Of a stretch of 64,000 nucleotides of DNA, positions 24,766-33,131 are shown piece after piece. Both the position numbers and the translations under genes were made by a program. The stretch covers positions 310,001 to 374,000 of the forward strand of contig JAIXWF010000003.1 of assembly GCA_027482185.1 (NCBI GenBank), in the 5' to 3' direction. The first letter of the stretch is position 1. Every line of letters starts with the position of its first letter. The stretch is from Opitutaceae bacterium (lineage in GTDB: Bacteria > Verrucomicrobiota > Verrucomicrobiia > Opitutales > Opitutaceae). The notes below the pieces were generated by a model. That model saw only the letters and a list, made by a program, of their open reading frames with translations, was not told where the DNA came from and did no database searches.

Positions 24766-26802
24766 ATGCCCCTGCCGCGTCTCCCCTCCGCGCTCCTTGC
24801 CTGCATCGCCGCGCCCCTCTGCGCCCAACCCGTCGCACCGAACTCGCCGCCGCCTGCCGCACCCGCCGCCGGCGCGGCAATGCAATTCGCCACCCGCCCC
24901 ACCGCGGAAAACGACACCACGCTGCGCCCGCTTTCCCCCGAGGAAATCCCGCCGAATCTCAACTTCTACGCCATCGATCCGCTGTATCGCCCCGGCACGC
25001 CGCTCGGCTGGGCCCAGGAACGCATCGAGGAGAAAATCGACCGCGGGCTCAACGCTCTCGTGACCGCGCCCGGCTCCGTCTATCTTTCGTGGCGCCTGCT
25101 CAAATCCGATTCGGCCGATTCCGCCTTCAATGTTTACCGCAGCGTCGCCGGCGCGCCGTTGGAAAAACTGAATTCCGCGCCGCTCGCGCGCACCACCGAT
25201 TTCACCGACGCCGCCGCGCCCGCCGATCGCGAACGCCGTTACGTTGTCCGCGCCGTCGCCGCCGGCCGCGAGGGTCCCGATTCGCCCGCCGTCGTCGTTG
25301 CCGCCGGCGCCCCCGTGCAGAATTACCGCGCCATCAAGCTGCGGCCCGATGTGACGTCCGTTTCCCTCGCGGGCGTCGGCGATCTCGACGGCGACGGCGT
25401 CTACGACTTCGTCGTCAAGCATCCCGGCGGCGGCAAGGACCCCGGCCGCATCAGCGTCAGCCGCGACACGTACAAGTTCGACGGTTACAACGGCCGCACC
25501 GGCGAATTCATGTGGCGCATCGACCTCGGCTGGAACGTCGACATGGGCATCTGGTGGACACCGATGGTCATCCGCGATCTCGACGGCGACAACCGCGCCG
25601 AGATCGTCCTCCGCACCAAGCCCTACGCCGCCACCCTCGAGGCCGCCCTGCCCGGCGCCCGCACCGGCAACGTCCTCGAAGGCCCGGAATGGGTCTCCGT
25701 TTACGACGGCCTCACCGGCCAGGAAATCGACAAGGGCGATTGGATCGAACTGCAGTCCGTCCAGCATTGGGGCGACAACACCGGCAACCGCGCCAGCCGC
25801 CACCTCCTCGGCATCGCCTACCTCGACGGCAAGACGCCCGCCATCCTCGTCACCCGCGGCACCTACGGCGTCATGAAAATCGACGCCTGGGTCCTCGAGA
25901 ACCGGAAACTGAAAAAGCTGTGGCGCTGGACCAACGAGCGCGCGCCGTTCCTCTTCCACGGCCAGGGCCAGCACAGCCTGAAGATCGGCGACACCGACGG
26001 CGACGGCCGCGACGAAATCTTCAACGGCTCGATCGCGATCGGTCCCGACGGCCGCACGCGTTGGAGCAGCGGCCTCGGCCACGGCGACCGTTTCTACCTC
26101 GCCGACATCGATCCCTCCCGACCCGGTTTGGAAATCGCCTACATTATCGAGGAAGCGCACCCGCAGCTCGGCCTCAATGTCCGCGACCCGCGCAACGGCG
26201 ACCTGCTCTGGGGCGCCCGCGAACCCAACCTCGACAACGCCATCGACCAGGTCGCCGTCGGCGACATCGACCCGCGTTTCCCCGGCATGGAAGTCTGGGC
26301 CAACAAAGGCCTCAAACAGCTCTTCTATACCGCGAAGGGCGACCCCATCCCCGGTCCCGTCCCGCCCACGAGCGAACTCGTCTGGTGGGACGCCGATCTT
26401 CTCCGCGAACAAATCTTCGGCACGCCCGGCACCGGCCGCGGCGCCCCGGGCAACGCCCCGGCGTCCGCACCGACCACCGCCGCCGCCGCACCCGGCGGTC
26501 CGCCCCCCGGCGGTTTCGCCAACTTCACGCGCTCCGTCGGCAAATGGCAAAACGGCACCCACACGCCGCTCACGACCGAACTCCGCGGCGCCGTCCAGCA
26601 GGTCGCCGACCTGCTCGGCGATTGGCGCGAGGAAATCGTCACGTTCACCAACGGCGAACTTCGCATCTACGCGACGACGATTCCCGCCGCCGACCGCCGC
26701 GCCTGCCTGATGCAGGATCCGATCTACCGCCACGACGTCACCCTCCGCACCATGGGCTACGCCCATGTTCCGCAGGTGAGTTACTACCTCGGCGAAAAGT
26801 GA
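24766..26802 (+). CDS. Secreted PL11-like polysaccharide lyase (second copy)
   Basis: 678 residues. Signal peptide to about residue 21, an extended N-terminal segment (residues 25-90) absent from the first copy, then an FN3-like domain (GSVYLSWRLLKSDSADSAFNVYRS) and the PL11 propeller with DLDGDGVYDFVVK, DLDGDNRAEIVLR, DTDGDGRDEIFNG, WGDNTGNRASRHLLG, ILVTRGTYG and LLGDWREEIVTF. A Gly/Pro/Ala-rich insert of about 40 residues lies late in the propeller (about residues 550-590). The divergence from the first copy suggests a different specificity or endo/exo mode, such as YesX-type exolytic action, but this cannot be told from sequence. Its TGA overlaps the GTG start of the next gene. Confidence 0.88.
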   Translation: MPLPRLPSALLACIAAPLCAQPVAPNSPPPAAPAAGAAMQFATRPTAENDTTLRPLSPEEIPPNLNFYAIDPLYRPGTPLGWAQERIEEKIDRGLNALVTAPGSVYLSWRLLKSDSADSAFNVYRSVAGAPLEKLNSAPLARTTDFTDAAAPADRERRYVVRAVAAGREGPDSPAVVVAAGAPVQNYRAIKLRPDVTSVSLAGVGDLDGDGVYDFVVKHPGGGKDPGRISVSRDTYKFDGYNGRTGEFMWRIDLGWNVDMGIWWTPMVIRDLDGDNRAEIVLRTKPYAATLEAALPGARTGNVLEGPEWVSVYDGLTGQEIDKGDWIELQSVQHWGDNTGNRASRHLLGIAYLDGKTPAILVTRGTYGVMKIDAWVLENRKLKKLWRWTNERAPFLFHGQGQHSLKIGDTDGDGRDEIFNGSIAIGPDGRTRWSSGLGHGDRFYLADIDPSRPGLEIAYIIEEAHPQLGLNVRDPRNGDLLWGAREPNLDNAIDQVAVGDIDPRFPGMEVWANKGLKQLFYTAKGDPIPGPVPPTSELVWWDADLLREQIFGTPGTGRGAPGNAPASAPTTAAAAPGGPPPGGFANFTRSVGKWQNGTHTPLTTELRGAVQQVADLLGDWREEIVTFTNGELRIYATTIPAADRRACLMQDPIYRHDVTLRTMGYAHVPQVSYYLGEK

Positions 26803-27305
26803 TCCGCGGTTTCCTCCTCGTCCTTTGCCTCTTCGCCGCGGCGCCTTCGGTCCTGCGCGCGCATGATCCGTACACGAGCTGGACCGACCTGCGCGTTTTG
26901 CCCGATCGCCTCGAGCTCACCTTCACGCTCTCGCGCGGTTCCGCGCTCCGCCTGCTGCCCAACGCCGACAAGCTCGCGCCCATCACGGAGGAAAACTTCG
27001 CCGGCTACGCCGAGCCGCTGCGCATCGTCGCGCCGTTGCTCTTCTTCCTAGCCGCCGACGGCAAACCGCTGCGCCTCGTCTCCGCGACGCCCAAACTCGG
27101 CGACGAAAAGGATCTGATCTTCGTCCTCGTCTACCCGCGCCCGCCCGCCGCGACGCTGCGCATTCGCGCCGACTACCTGCGGCTGCAGGTCGACGGCCAC
27201 GTCGGCACCGTCGCCGCGATGGACCCCGCCGGCCAAGATCTCGGCTGGGGCCCGCTCAACGTCGACGAACCCGAGCTCACCGTGAAACTCCCGCCCGCCA
27301 AGTAG
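26799..27305 (+). CDS. Small exported protein of unknown function
   Basis: 168 residues from GTG 26799, whose GTGA overlaps the stop of the PL11-like gene. A signal peptide (FLLVLCLFAAAPSVLRA) is followed by AHDPYTSWTDLRVLPDRLEL, an opening like that of small periplasmic beta-sandwich proteins in which the mature protein begins with His near its N-terminus. No catalytic motif is visible. Translational coupling to the lyase is clear, but the content does not by itself indicate a role in pectin breakdown. Confidence 0.75.
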   Translation: MIRGFLLVLCLFAAAPSVLRAHDPYTSWTDLRVLPDRLELTFTLSRGSALRLLPNADKLAPITEENFAGYAEPLRIVAPLLFFLAADGKPLRLVSATPKLGDEKDLIFVLVYPRPPAATLRIRADYLRLQVDGHVGTVAAMDPAGQDLGWGPLNVDEPELTVKLPPAK

Positions 27306-27340
27306 GCGTCGGCCGTTTGGCGTTTTCCGGACCAAGCGTT

Positions 27341-27595
27341 GGACCACAGAGGACACAGAGGAAAACCGGAGGACCACAGAGCCCACGGCCGGAAACTCAT
27401 CCAAGCTCGGAACGAGTGCTCCGTCTCCGCTCCGTGGCCTCCGTGCCTCCTCCGTGACCTCTGTGGTCCCTCCGTGCCTCTCTGGTTCACCTCCGCCATC
27501 TCCGGCGCCGGATCCGTGCCTTCCGTGCCATCCGTGGTCCAACCACCGGTCTCCGCTCCGTGGCCTCCGCGCCTCCTCCGTGTCCTCTGTGTTCC
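27341..27595. repeat. Family B inverted repeat (CCACAGAGGACACAGAGG type)
   Basis: GGACCACAGAGGACACAGAG at 27341-27360 is matched in inverted orientation by CCTCCGTGTCCTCTGTGTTCC-type sequence at 27575-27595 with two mismatches over 21 bases. Between them are more degenerate units (CCTCCGTGACCTCTGTGGTC, CTCCGTGCCTC, CCGTGCCATCCGTGG). The element fills the space between two convergent genes; a hairpin-based transcription stop is possible. A second copy is at 37352-37438. Confidence 0.72.
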
Positions 27596-27631
27596 AAAGG
27601 AAGCGCGAAATACCTCGGGCATACGCCCCGC

Positions 27632-28960
27632 CTATTGCATCGCCAACGGCAGCGTCTTCCGCTCGCCGCCGCGCAGCACCGTGATGTTCACCGTGTCGCC
27701 GACTTTCCGCTCCTGCAGCAGCCGCGCGATCAATTCGCTCTCCCCGGCGCGCGCCGTCCAGGTGTCGATGCCGACGACCACGTCGTCCTTCAGGAAACCG
27801 CTGCGTTTCGCCAACCCGTGTTTGTTGTACTGGCCGACCCCTTTCACGAGCAGCGCGAGTCCGTCCTTCGCCAATCCCCGCTGCGCCCGCGCCGCATCGT
27901 CGAGATCGACCAACGTCATTCCGCCGAATGCCATCGCCCGCATCGACCATGTGCCGACCCGCCGCGAAATGTCGCTCCGCAGCCGCCAACCCGCCGGCAG
28001 CTCCAGCGTCAGCGCCGCGTCGCGTCCGTCGCGCCGCACGGTCGCCGCGACCTTCCCCGCGTCCGGCGCGCGGTGCAGCGCCCACGCGATGTCCGCGACC
28101 GAGATCGGCGGCTGACCCGCGAACGCAGCGATTTCATCCCCGACGCGGAAGCCCGCCGCCGCCGCCGGTGAATCCGGCGCCACCGCCGTCACCTTCGCCG
28201 CATGGTCCGGCGCCAGGGTCAGGCCGATCACGCCCGGCGCCGGCATCGGGAAAATGAGATTCGTCGGCACCGGCTTCCCTTGGTCGCGGATCGAGGCGCG
28301 GTAGGCCTCGCCGACCTGATGGCAGTGCACGCAGCTCTTCAGCACTTCGCCGCCCCAGGCCAGGTCGCGCTGGTACTTGCCGGCCAAAGCCGGGATTTCG
28401 AGCGGCGTGCGGAACGGAATCTCCCCGCCCTGCTTGCCCGCGAGCGCGTCCCGGTTTCCCGGATACCCCGCGTGCAGCGCCAGCGCGCCTTCGAGCGCCT
28501 TGCGGTAGCCGATCGTCTCCCGCGCCTCCGGATCGAGCTGGTGCGTCCACGAGCCGTACCGGCCGTAGAGCGTGCCGTCGGCATTGAAGATCAGCGTCGA
28601 AAACGAGAGGTCGTAGTCGAACTGGAACCGCGCGAGGTCGAGCGCGTTGGCGTTGATCACGCGCACGCACACGAAGCGATCCAGCAGCGGCTGCAGCGCC
28701 GGCTCGTTCAACACCTCCGCGTCGAGCCCGCCGCACGCGAGACAGGGCACGCAGCGCAGCACCACGAGCAGCGGCTTGCCCGTGCGCTTCGCCTCGGCGA
28801 ACCCGCGTTCGAAATCTCCGTAGATCCAACGCGCGTCGCTTTCCATCGCCGCCTTGTCCTTGCGCACCGCGCCTTCGCGGTCCTTCACCGTCGCGGCCGG
28901 CAGCAACGCCGCCGTCGTCCCCGCCAGCAGCCCGGCGAGCAGAAATCGGGGTAAGCTCAT
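27632..28960 (-). CDS. Exported thioredoxin-fold/PDZ redox protein with a CxxCH motif
   Basis: 442 residues from ATG 28960, chosen because a signal peptide (FLLAGLLAGTTAALLPAA) follows. A thioredoxin-like domain covers about residues 35-150 (DFERGFAEAKRTGKPLLVVL), with CVPCLACGG where the CxxC active site is expected. Near residue 210 lies KSCVHCHQVG, a CxxCH haem c attachment motif. Two PDZ-like domains follow (VTAVAPDSPAAAAGFRVGDEI and SGFLKDDVVVGIDTW). Similar proteins in Planctomycetes and Verrucomicrobia are annotated as thioredoxin/PDZ or Trx7-type and are thought to act in periplasmic redox chemistry. It is transcribed opposite to its pectin-degrading neighbours and faces repeat family B at its 3' end. 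Confidence 0.8.
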   Translation of the reverse strand: MSLPRFLLAGLLAGTTAALLPAATVKDREGAVRKDKAAMESDARWIYGDFERGFAEAKRTGKPLLVVLRCVPCLACGGLDAEVLNEPALQPLLDRFVCVRVINANALDLARFQFDYDLSFSTLIFNADGTLYGRYGSWTHQLDPEARETIGYRKALEGALALHAGYPGNRDALAGKQGGEIPFRTPLEIPALAGKYQRDLAWGGEVLKSCVHCHQVGEAYRASIRDQGKPVPTNLIFPMPAPGVIGLTLAPDHAAKVTAVAPDSPAAAAGFRVGDEIAAFAGQPPISVADIAWALHRAPDAGKVAATVRRDGRDAALTLELPAGWRLRSDISRRVGTWSMRAMAFGGMTLVDLDDAARAQRGLAKDGLALLVKGVGQYNKHGLAKRSGFLKDDVVVGIDTWTARAGESELIARLLQERKVGDTVNITVLRGGERKTLPLAMQ

Positions 28961-29039
28961 GCCTCGGGTCTGTCCGCCCCGCCTCCGTCGGGCAAACCGT
29001 TTGTCGCGCCGCTGCGTCTGGCCAACCGTGCTTCCCGCA

Positions 29040-29876
29040 ATGCTCCGCTCCATTCTCCTCTGGCTCGGCCTCGCCGCCGTGATGTCCGCCCAGTCGCCGG
29101 CCCCGACGCCCGCGCCCGATCTCGCCGCCAACCCCGCCCCGGTCCGCGGCCGCCTGAATCCCGCGCTGCCCACGCTCTTCGTCGCCGGCGACTCCACCGC
29201 CGCCCGCGGACGCGGCGAGCGCCAGCAGGGCTGGGCCGAACCCTTCGCCGCTTTCTTCGATTCCGCGAAGGTCAACGTCGCCAACCGCGCCCGCGGCGGC
29301 CGCAGCAGCCGCACCTTCGTCACCGAAGGGCTCTGGGACCAGGTGCTCGCCGATCTCAAAGCCGGCGACGTCGTCCTCATCCAGTTCGGCCACAACGACG
29401 GCGGCGCCCTCAACGACGAACCGCCCCCGCCCCTCCGCGCCCGCGGCTCGATCCCCGGCCTCGGCGACGAATCCAAAGCGATCGACAACGTCCTCACCAA
29501 GAAACCGGAAGTCGTCCGCACCTTCGGCTGGTACCTGCGCAAGATGATCGCCGACACCCGCGCCCGCGGCGCCACCCCAGTCCTCGTCACACTCACGCTG
29601 CGGAACGTCTGGAAAGACGGAAAGATCGAGCGCGGCACCCGCTACAGCCGCTGGACCGCCGAACTCGCCGCCGCCGAGAAAGTCGCCCTCGTCGATCTCA
29701 ACACCGCCATGGCCGACCGCTTCGACGCCATGGGCCCCGAGGCTGTCGCCGCCCTGTACCCGCAGGATCACACGCACTTCAACTCCGAGGGCGCGCACCT
29801 CCACGCCGCCGCCGTCGTCGCCGCTCTCCGCGCCCTTCCCTCGCCGTCCATCACCCGCTGGCTCGCCACCCCGTAG
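29040..29876 (+). CDS. Rhamnogalacturonan acetylesterase, SGNH hydrolase (CE12)
   Basis: 278 residues. Signal peptide to about residue 17. SGNH blocks are all present: FVAGDSTAARG (nucleophile Ser), NRARGGRSSRTF, the oxyanion Asn in QFGHNDGG, and the Asp/His pair in YPQDHTHFNSEGAHLHA. The family removes acetyl groups from galacturonate of rhamnogalacturonan I, making the backbone accessible to PL11 lyases like those at 22539-26802. It is divergently placed from the thioredoxin/PDZ gene, 79 bases away. Start: ATG 29040, directly before a hydrophobic leader. Confidence 0.92.
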   Translation: MLRSILLWLGLAAVMSAQSPAPTPAPDLAANPAPVRGRLNPALPTLFVAGDSTAARGRGERQQGWAEPFAAFFDSAKVNVANRARGGRSSRTFVTEGLWDQVLADLKAGDVVLIQFGHNDGGALNDEPPPPLRARGSIPGLGDESKAIDNVLTKKPEVVRTFGWYLRKMIADTRARGATPVLVTLTLRNVWKDGKIERGTRYSRWTAELAAAEKVALVDLNTAMADRFDAMGPEAVAALYPQDHTHFNSEGAHLHAAAVVAALRALPSPSITRWLATP

Positions 29877-30003
29877 CCCGGGCCTTAAGCCCGGGTCCCA
29901 TCCCCCTTTCCCCCTTCTCCTCTCCCCGCGTTTCATCTTTTCCAATTCTCCGCCTCCCGACTTCAACATTTCGTCTTCCGTCTTTCCTGTCTCCGCCGCC
30001 GCC
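29875..30003. other. Palindrome and pyrimidine tract between acetylesterase and thrC
   Basis: Starting right at the acetylesterase stop is CCCGGGCCTTAAGCCCGGG, a near-perfect palindrome (about 29879-29897). It is followed by more than 80 bases of C/T-rich low-complexity sequence up to the threonine synthase ATG. The palindrome may work as a terminator or REP-like element; no T-run follows directly. Confidence 0.5.
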
Positions 30004-31170
30004 ATGCACCTCACCCACCTCGCCTGCACCCTCTGCGGCCAGCAACACGACGCCCGCGTCCCGCAAAACGTCAGCGCCTGCTGCGGCAAGCCGCTCTTCG
30101 CCGTTTACGACCTCGCCGCCGCGGCGCGCACGCTGACGCGCGAGTCGCTCCGCACGCGCGAGAAATCCCTCTGGCGCTACCGCGAGGTGCTGCCGGTACG
30201 CGACGCCGCCTCCATCGTCACGCTCGGCGAAGGCTGGACACCCCTACTGCCCGCCCCGTGCCTCGCCGCGAAGCACGGTCTCGCGCAGGTCTTCATCAAG
30301 GACGAAGCCCAGAATCCCACCGGCAGCTTCAAGGCGCGCGGCATGACCGCCGCCGTCTCGATGGCGAAGGAGTTCGGCCTGAAGAAACTGGCCGTCCCAT
30401 CCGCCGGCAACGCCGCCGGTGCCCTCGCCGCCTATGCCGCGCGCGCCGGCATGGAAGCGCACATTTTCATGCCGCGCGACACGCCCCGCGCCAATATCGT
30501 CGAATGCGAACAGACGGGCGCGCACGTCACGCTGATCGACGGCCTCATCACCGATTGCGGCGCCGAGGTCGCCAAACGCAAAGCCGCCGCCGGCTGGTTC
30601 GATGTCTCCACCCTCAAGGAACCCTACCGCGCCGAGGGCAAGAAGACCCTGGGCTACGAGGTCGCGGAACAGCTCGGCTGGACGTTGCCCGACGTCATTC
30701 TCTACCCGACCGGCGGCGGCACCGGCCTCATCGGCATGTGGAAGGCCTTCTCCGAAATGGAGGAACTCGGCCTGCTCCCGCGCGGCACCAAACGCCCGCG
30801 CATGTACACCGTCCAGGCCGAGGGCTGCCAACCGATCGTCCGCGCCTTCCGTGCCGGCGAGAAATTCGCCGCCGAGCACCTCGGTGCGCAGACGCGCGCG
30901 TCCGGCCTGCGCGTGCCGAAGGCCATCGGCGACTTCATCATGCTCGACGCCCTCCGCACCAGCGGCGGCGGCGCCGTCGCGATTCCAGACGCCGATATGA
31001 TCTCCGCCACGCGCGAAGTCGGCGCCGCCGAAGGCATCTTCCCCGCGCCCGAGGGCGCCGCCTGCTACGCCGCCCTGAAGGTCCTCGTCGCCGCGGGCCA
31101 AATCCGCCCCGACGAATCCGTCGTCATCTTCAACACCGGCACCGGCCTGAAGTACCTCGAGTGCTATTGA
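30004..31170 (+). CDS. thrC: Threonine synthase
   Basis: 388 residues. PLP-dependent fold type II enzyme that converts O-phosphohomoserine to threonine in the cytoplasm. The N-terminus carries a small zinc-ribbon-like part (CTLCGQQHD...SACCGKP), followed by [11 protein letters not shown], the PLP lysine Lys110 in [10 protein letters not shown], the phosphate-binding SAGNAAGAL, and [13 protein letters not shown]. The C-terminus ends FNTGTGLKY, a typical thrC ending. Length and motif order fit the shorter bacterial and archaeal form rather than the long E. coli form. It is probably monocistronic. Confidence 0.95.
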   Translation: MHLTHLACTLCGQQHDARVPQNVSACCGKPLFAVYDLAAAARTLTRESLRTREKSLWRYREVLPVRDAASIVTLGEGWTPLLPAPCLAAKHGLAQVFIKDEAQNPTGSFKARGMTAAVSMAKEFGLKKLAVPSAGNAAGALAAYAARAGMEAHIFMPRDTPRANIVECEQTGAHVTLIDGLITDCGAEVAKRKAAAGWFDVSTLKEPYRAEGKKTLGYEVAEQLGWTLPDVILYPTGGGTGLIGMWKAFSEMEELGLLPRGTKRPRMYTVQAEGCQPIVRAFRAGEKFAAEHLGAQTRASGLRVPKAIGDFIMLDALRTSGGGAVAIPDADMISATREVGAAEGIFPAPEGAACYAALKVLVAAGQIRPDESVVIFNTGTGLKYLECY

Positions 31171-31177
31171 GGTCCGC

Positions 31178-31229
31178 GTAGGGGCGCGCCTCGTGCGCGC
31201 CCGCGGGCGCCGACCAGCGGCGCCCCTAC
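31178..31229 (+). repeat. REP-like GC-rich palindrome downstream of thrC
   Basis: GTAGGGGCGC at 31178-31187 is perfectly complementary to GCGCCCCTAC at 31220-31229, with further internal pairing (GCGCGC, GGGCGCC). It starts eight bases after the thrC stop. A strong RNA hairpin would form, useful for mRNA 3' end protection or termination. Confidence 0.6.
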
Positions 31230-31322
31230 CCCAAGAGATCCCGCCCCACCGGCCCCTTCTCTCGGCCCCGAGCGACCGCCTTGAAAGCTGAAGGTTGAAG
31301 GACCGGCCCCACGCCGGCCGAC

Positions 31323-32843
31323 CTAGCCCCGCGCCGCCGTCGACCGCTTCCGAGTTCCAATCTCCGGTCTCCGCATCCCGGTCTCCGGTTTCGCCAATTC
31401 CGCATTCCGCAATCCGCGATCCGCGATTATCAACTCCGGTTTCCGCATTCCGGTCTCCGGTTTTGTTTCGGCCGCCTTGCCCTGCAGCAAATCCCCGAGC
31501 CCGGCCTGCAATTCCTGCGTGTGCCGGCGCATGGACTCCGCCGCCGCCGCGGTTTCCTCCGCGGCCGTCGCATTCGAATGCGCGAGGCGGTCCATTTCCT
31601 TCATGCCCGCGACCGCTTGGTCGATGCCGCGGGCCTGATCCGTCGAGGCATCCGCGATCTGCGCCACGAGCGCATCGACGCGCCGCGTGTTCTCCAGCAA
31701 CCCGCCGAGGGCCGTGCTCACGCGGTTCGCCAACTCGGCCCCGCGTGCACTCGTATTCACCGCCACCTCGATCCGGCCCGTCGTCTCCTTCGCCGCCTGC
31801 GCGGAACGCATCGCGAGGCTGCGCACTTCCTCGGCCACGACGGAAAAACCCGCCCCCGCCTCGCCCGCGCGCGCCGCTTCCACCGCGGCATTGAGCGCGA
31901 GCAGATTGGTCTGGAACGCGATCTCGTCGATCGACTTCACGATCGCGCCGACGTTCTTGCTCGCCGCCGAAATGTCCTGCATCGCCGCCAGCATCTCCGC
32001 GATCGCCGCCGCGCTCTGGTCCGCCGCGGCCTGGTTCCCGTGCGACACTTCCCGCGCCTCGCGCGCCCGCTCGGCGTTCTGCGCCACCGTCGCCTGTACG
32101 CCCGACATCGCCGCGCTGCTCCCGTCGACGGCCCGCGTCTGCCCGCCCGACGTTTCCGACACGCTGCGGCTCGAGCCCGCGACCTGCTCCGCCGCCGCCG
32201 CCACCTCCGTGGTCCGGTCCCACATCCGCTGCGCCAGCGACCGGATGTGCCGCACCACCGCATTGATCGTGAACCATCCGAACAACACCCCGATCAACAC
32301 GCCGATCACGGTGCCCACCGCCATGAAGCCGCCGATCCAGGCCGCGCGTCGCTCGAGCACGCCGCGCTCCTGCCGCTCCCGTGCCGTCGCCGCCGCTTCC
32401 GCCGCCTCGACCGCCCGGTCCAGATTCGCCGACACGGCGCGCTGCTGCTCGGCCGGCACCGCCGTTGCCGCGGCCGCGCGCGCGGACAACGCCGCGATCT
32501 CCGCCTTCGCCGCCGTCACCGGCTCCACCGCCGCGCCCAGCGGCGCAAGAGCCCGCTCGGCCTCCGTCAAAGCTGCCAACGTCGCCTGCTCCGCCGTGCG
32601 CCACCGCTCGGTCGCCGCGCCGCCGGCCTCGGCCGGCCGCAGCCACGCGAGTTGCTGTTCGCGCCACGCCGTCTGCGCCCGCCGCGCCGCCGTAAGGCCC
32701 GCGCTGAGCGCATGGTCCGCCGCCATCTGCGCCGCCGATTCCTGCAACACGGTCCGCTGCGCATAGAGCCCGAGCGCACCGCCCACGAGCGGGATCGCGG
32801 CGGCGACGCCGAAGGCAAAACTGAGTTGGGCACGCAGGGTCAT
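31323..32843 (-). CDS. Methyl-accepting chemotaxis protein with a repeat-derived C-terminal tail
   Basis: 506 residues from ATG 32843; upstream in-frame starts would precede the first membrane helix by over 20 residues. Layout: TM1 ([21 protein letters not shown]), a helical periplasmic domain, TM2 ([21 protein letters not shown]), then the signalling domain with the hairpin tip [21 protein letters not shown] and the coiled coil around it. No HAMP is evident. The last ~45 residues after LLQGKA change character to [12 protein letters not shown]...[12 protein letters not shown] and are encoded by a family A repeat tract (about 31345-31480), so the stop codon comes from repeat DNA. The receptor should relay a periplasmic signal to CheA; its ligand is unknown. 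It is divergent from a second receptor gene. Confidence 0.9.
   Translation of the reverse strand: MTLRAQLSFAFGVAAAIPLVGGALGLYAQRTVLQESAAQMAADHALSAGLTAARRAQTAWREQQLAWLRPAEAGGAATERWRTAEQATLAALTEAERALAPLGAAVEPVTAAKAEIAALSARAAAATAVPAEQQRAVSANLDRAVEAAEAAATARERQERGVLERRAAWIGGFMAVGTVIGVLIGVLFGWFTINAVVRHIRSLAQRMWDRTTEVAAAAEQVAGSSRSVSETSGGQTRAVDGSSAAMSGVQATVAQNAERAREAREVSHGNQAAADQSAAAIAEMLAAMQDISAASKNVGAIVKSIDEIAFQTNLLALNAAVEAARAGEAGAGFSVVAEEVRSLAMRSAQAAKETTGRIEVAVNTSARGAELANRVSTALGGLLENTRRVDALVAQIADASTDQARGIDQAVAGMKEMDRLAHSNATAAEETAAAAESMRRHTQELQAGLGDLLQGKAAETKPETGMRKPELIIADRGLRNAELAKPETGMRRPEIGTRKRSTAARG
31345..31480. repeat. Family A repeat tract inside a chemoreceptor coding region
   Basis: Units such as CTCCGGTCTCCGCATCCCGG and TCCGGTTTCCGCATTCCGG, with CAATCCGCGATCCGCG, are the same family as 4443-4545 and 7620-7672. 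Read on the minus strand in frame they give the Lys-Pro-Glu-Thr-Gly-type repeats at the C-terminus of the receptor. Confidence 0.75.
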
Positions 32844-33131
32844 CTCGTCGGCCGACGGCCCTTCCGCCGCCACCGGGCGGAGGAAGGTCGGGCCTAGCCC
32901 AACCATCGGCGCCGGTCGGAAAAACTTAGTCCGCCCGCGCGGTCATTAGCCCCGCTCTCGCGCTTCCCAACAAATGCACACCCGCCCTCGACCGAGGCGT
33001 CCCGGCCCGCCGAGTCCGTTCCGGCCCAGCACGTTGCAGGGTCCGCCGGAACGCTCCCTCAATCGCCTCGGCCGCGCGCCGTTGTACCGGGGATGCCGGC
33101 GCCGAGTGTTCGGCACCAGCGAGTTGTCCCT
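32844..33131. other. Divergent promoter region between two chemoreceptor genes
   Basis: 288 bases with no ORF of note. Both receptor promoters must lie here. A GGCCCAGCACGTTGCA segment near 33025-33042 looks a little like a sigma-54 site, but the GG-GC spacing is off by one, so no call is made. Confidence 0.35.

Noticed and set aside
27306-27631. Small coding genes in the spacer between the PL11 operon and the thioredoxin/PDZ gene
   Set aside because: Open frames here are translated repeat units with no ribosome-binding site or domain.
33020-33045. Sigma-54 promoter candidate upstream of the second chemoreceptor
   Set aside because: The GG and GC elements are spaced by eleven bases rather than ten and the flanking consensus is poor.
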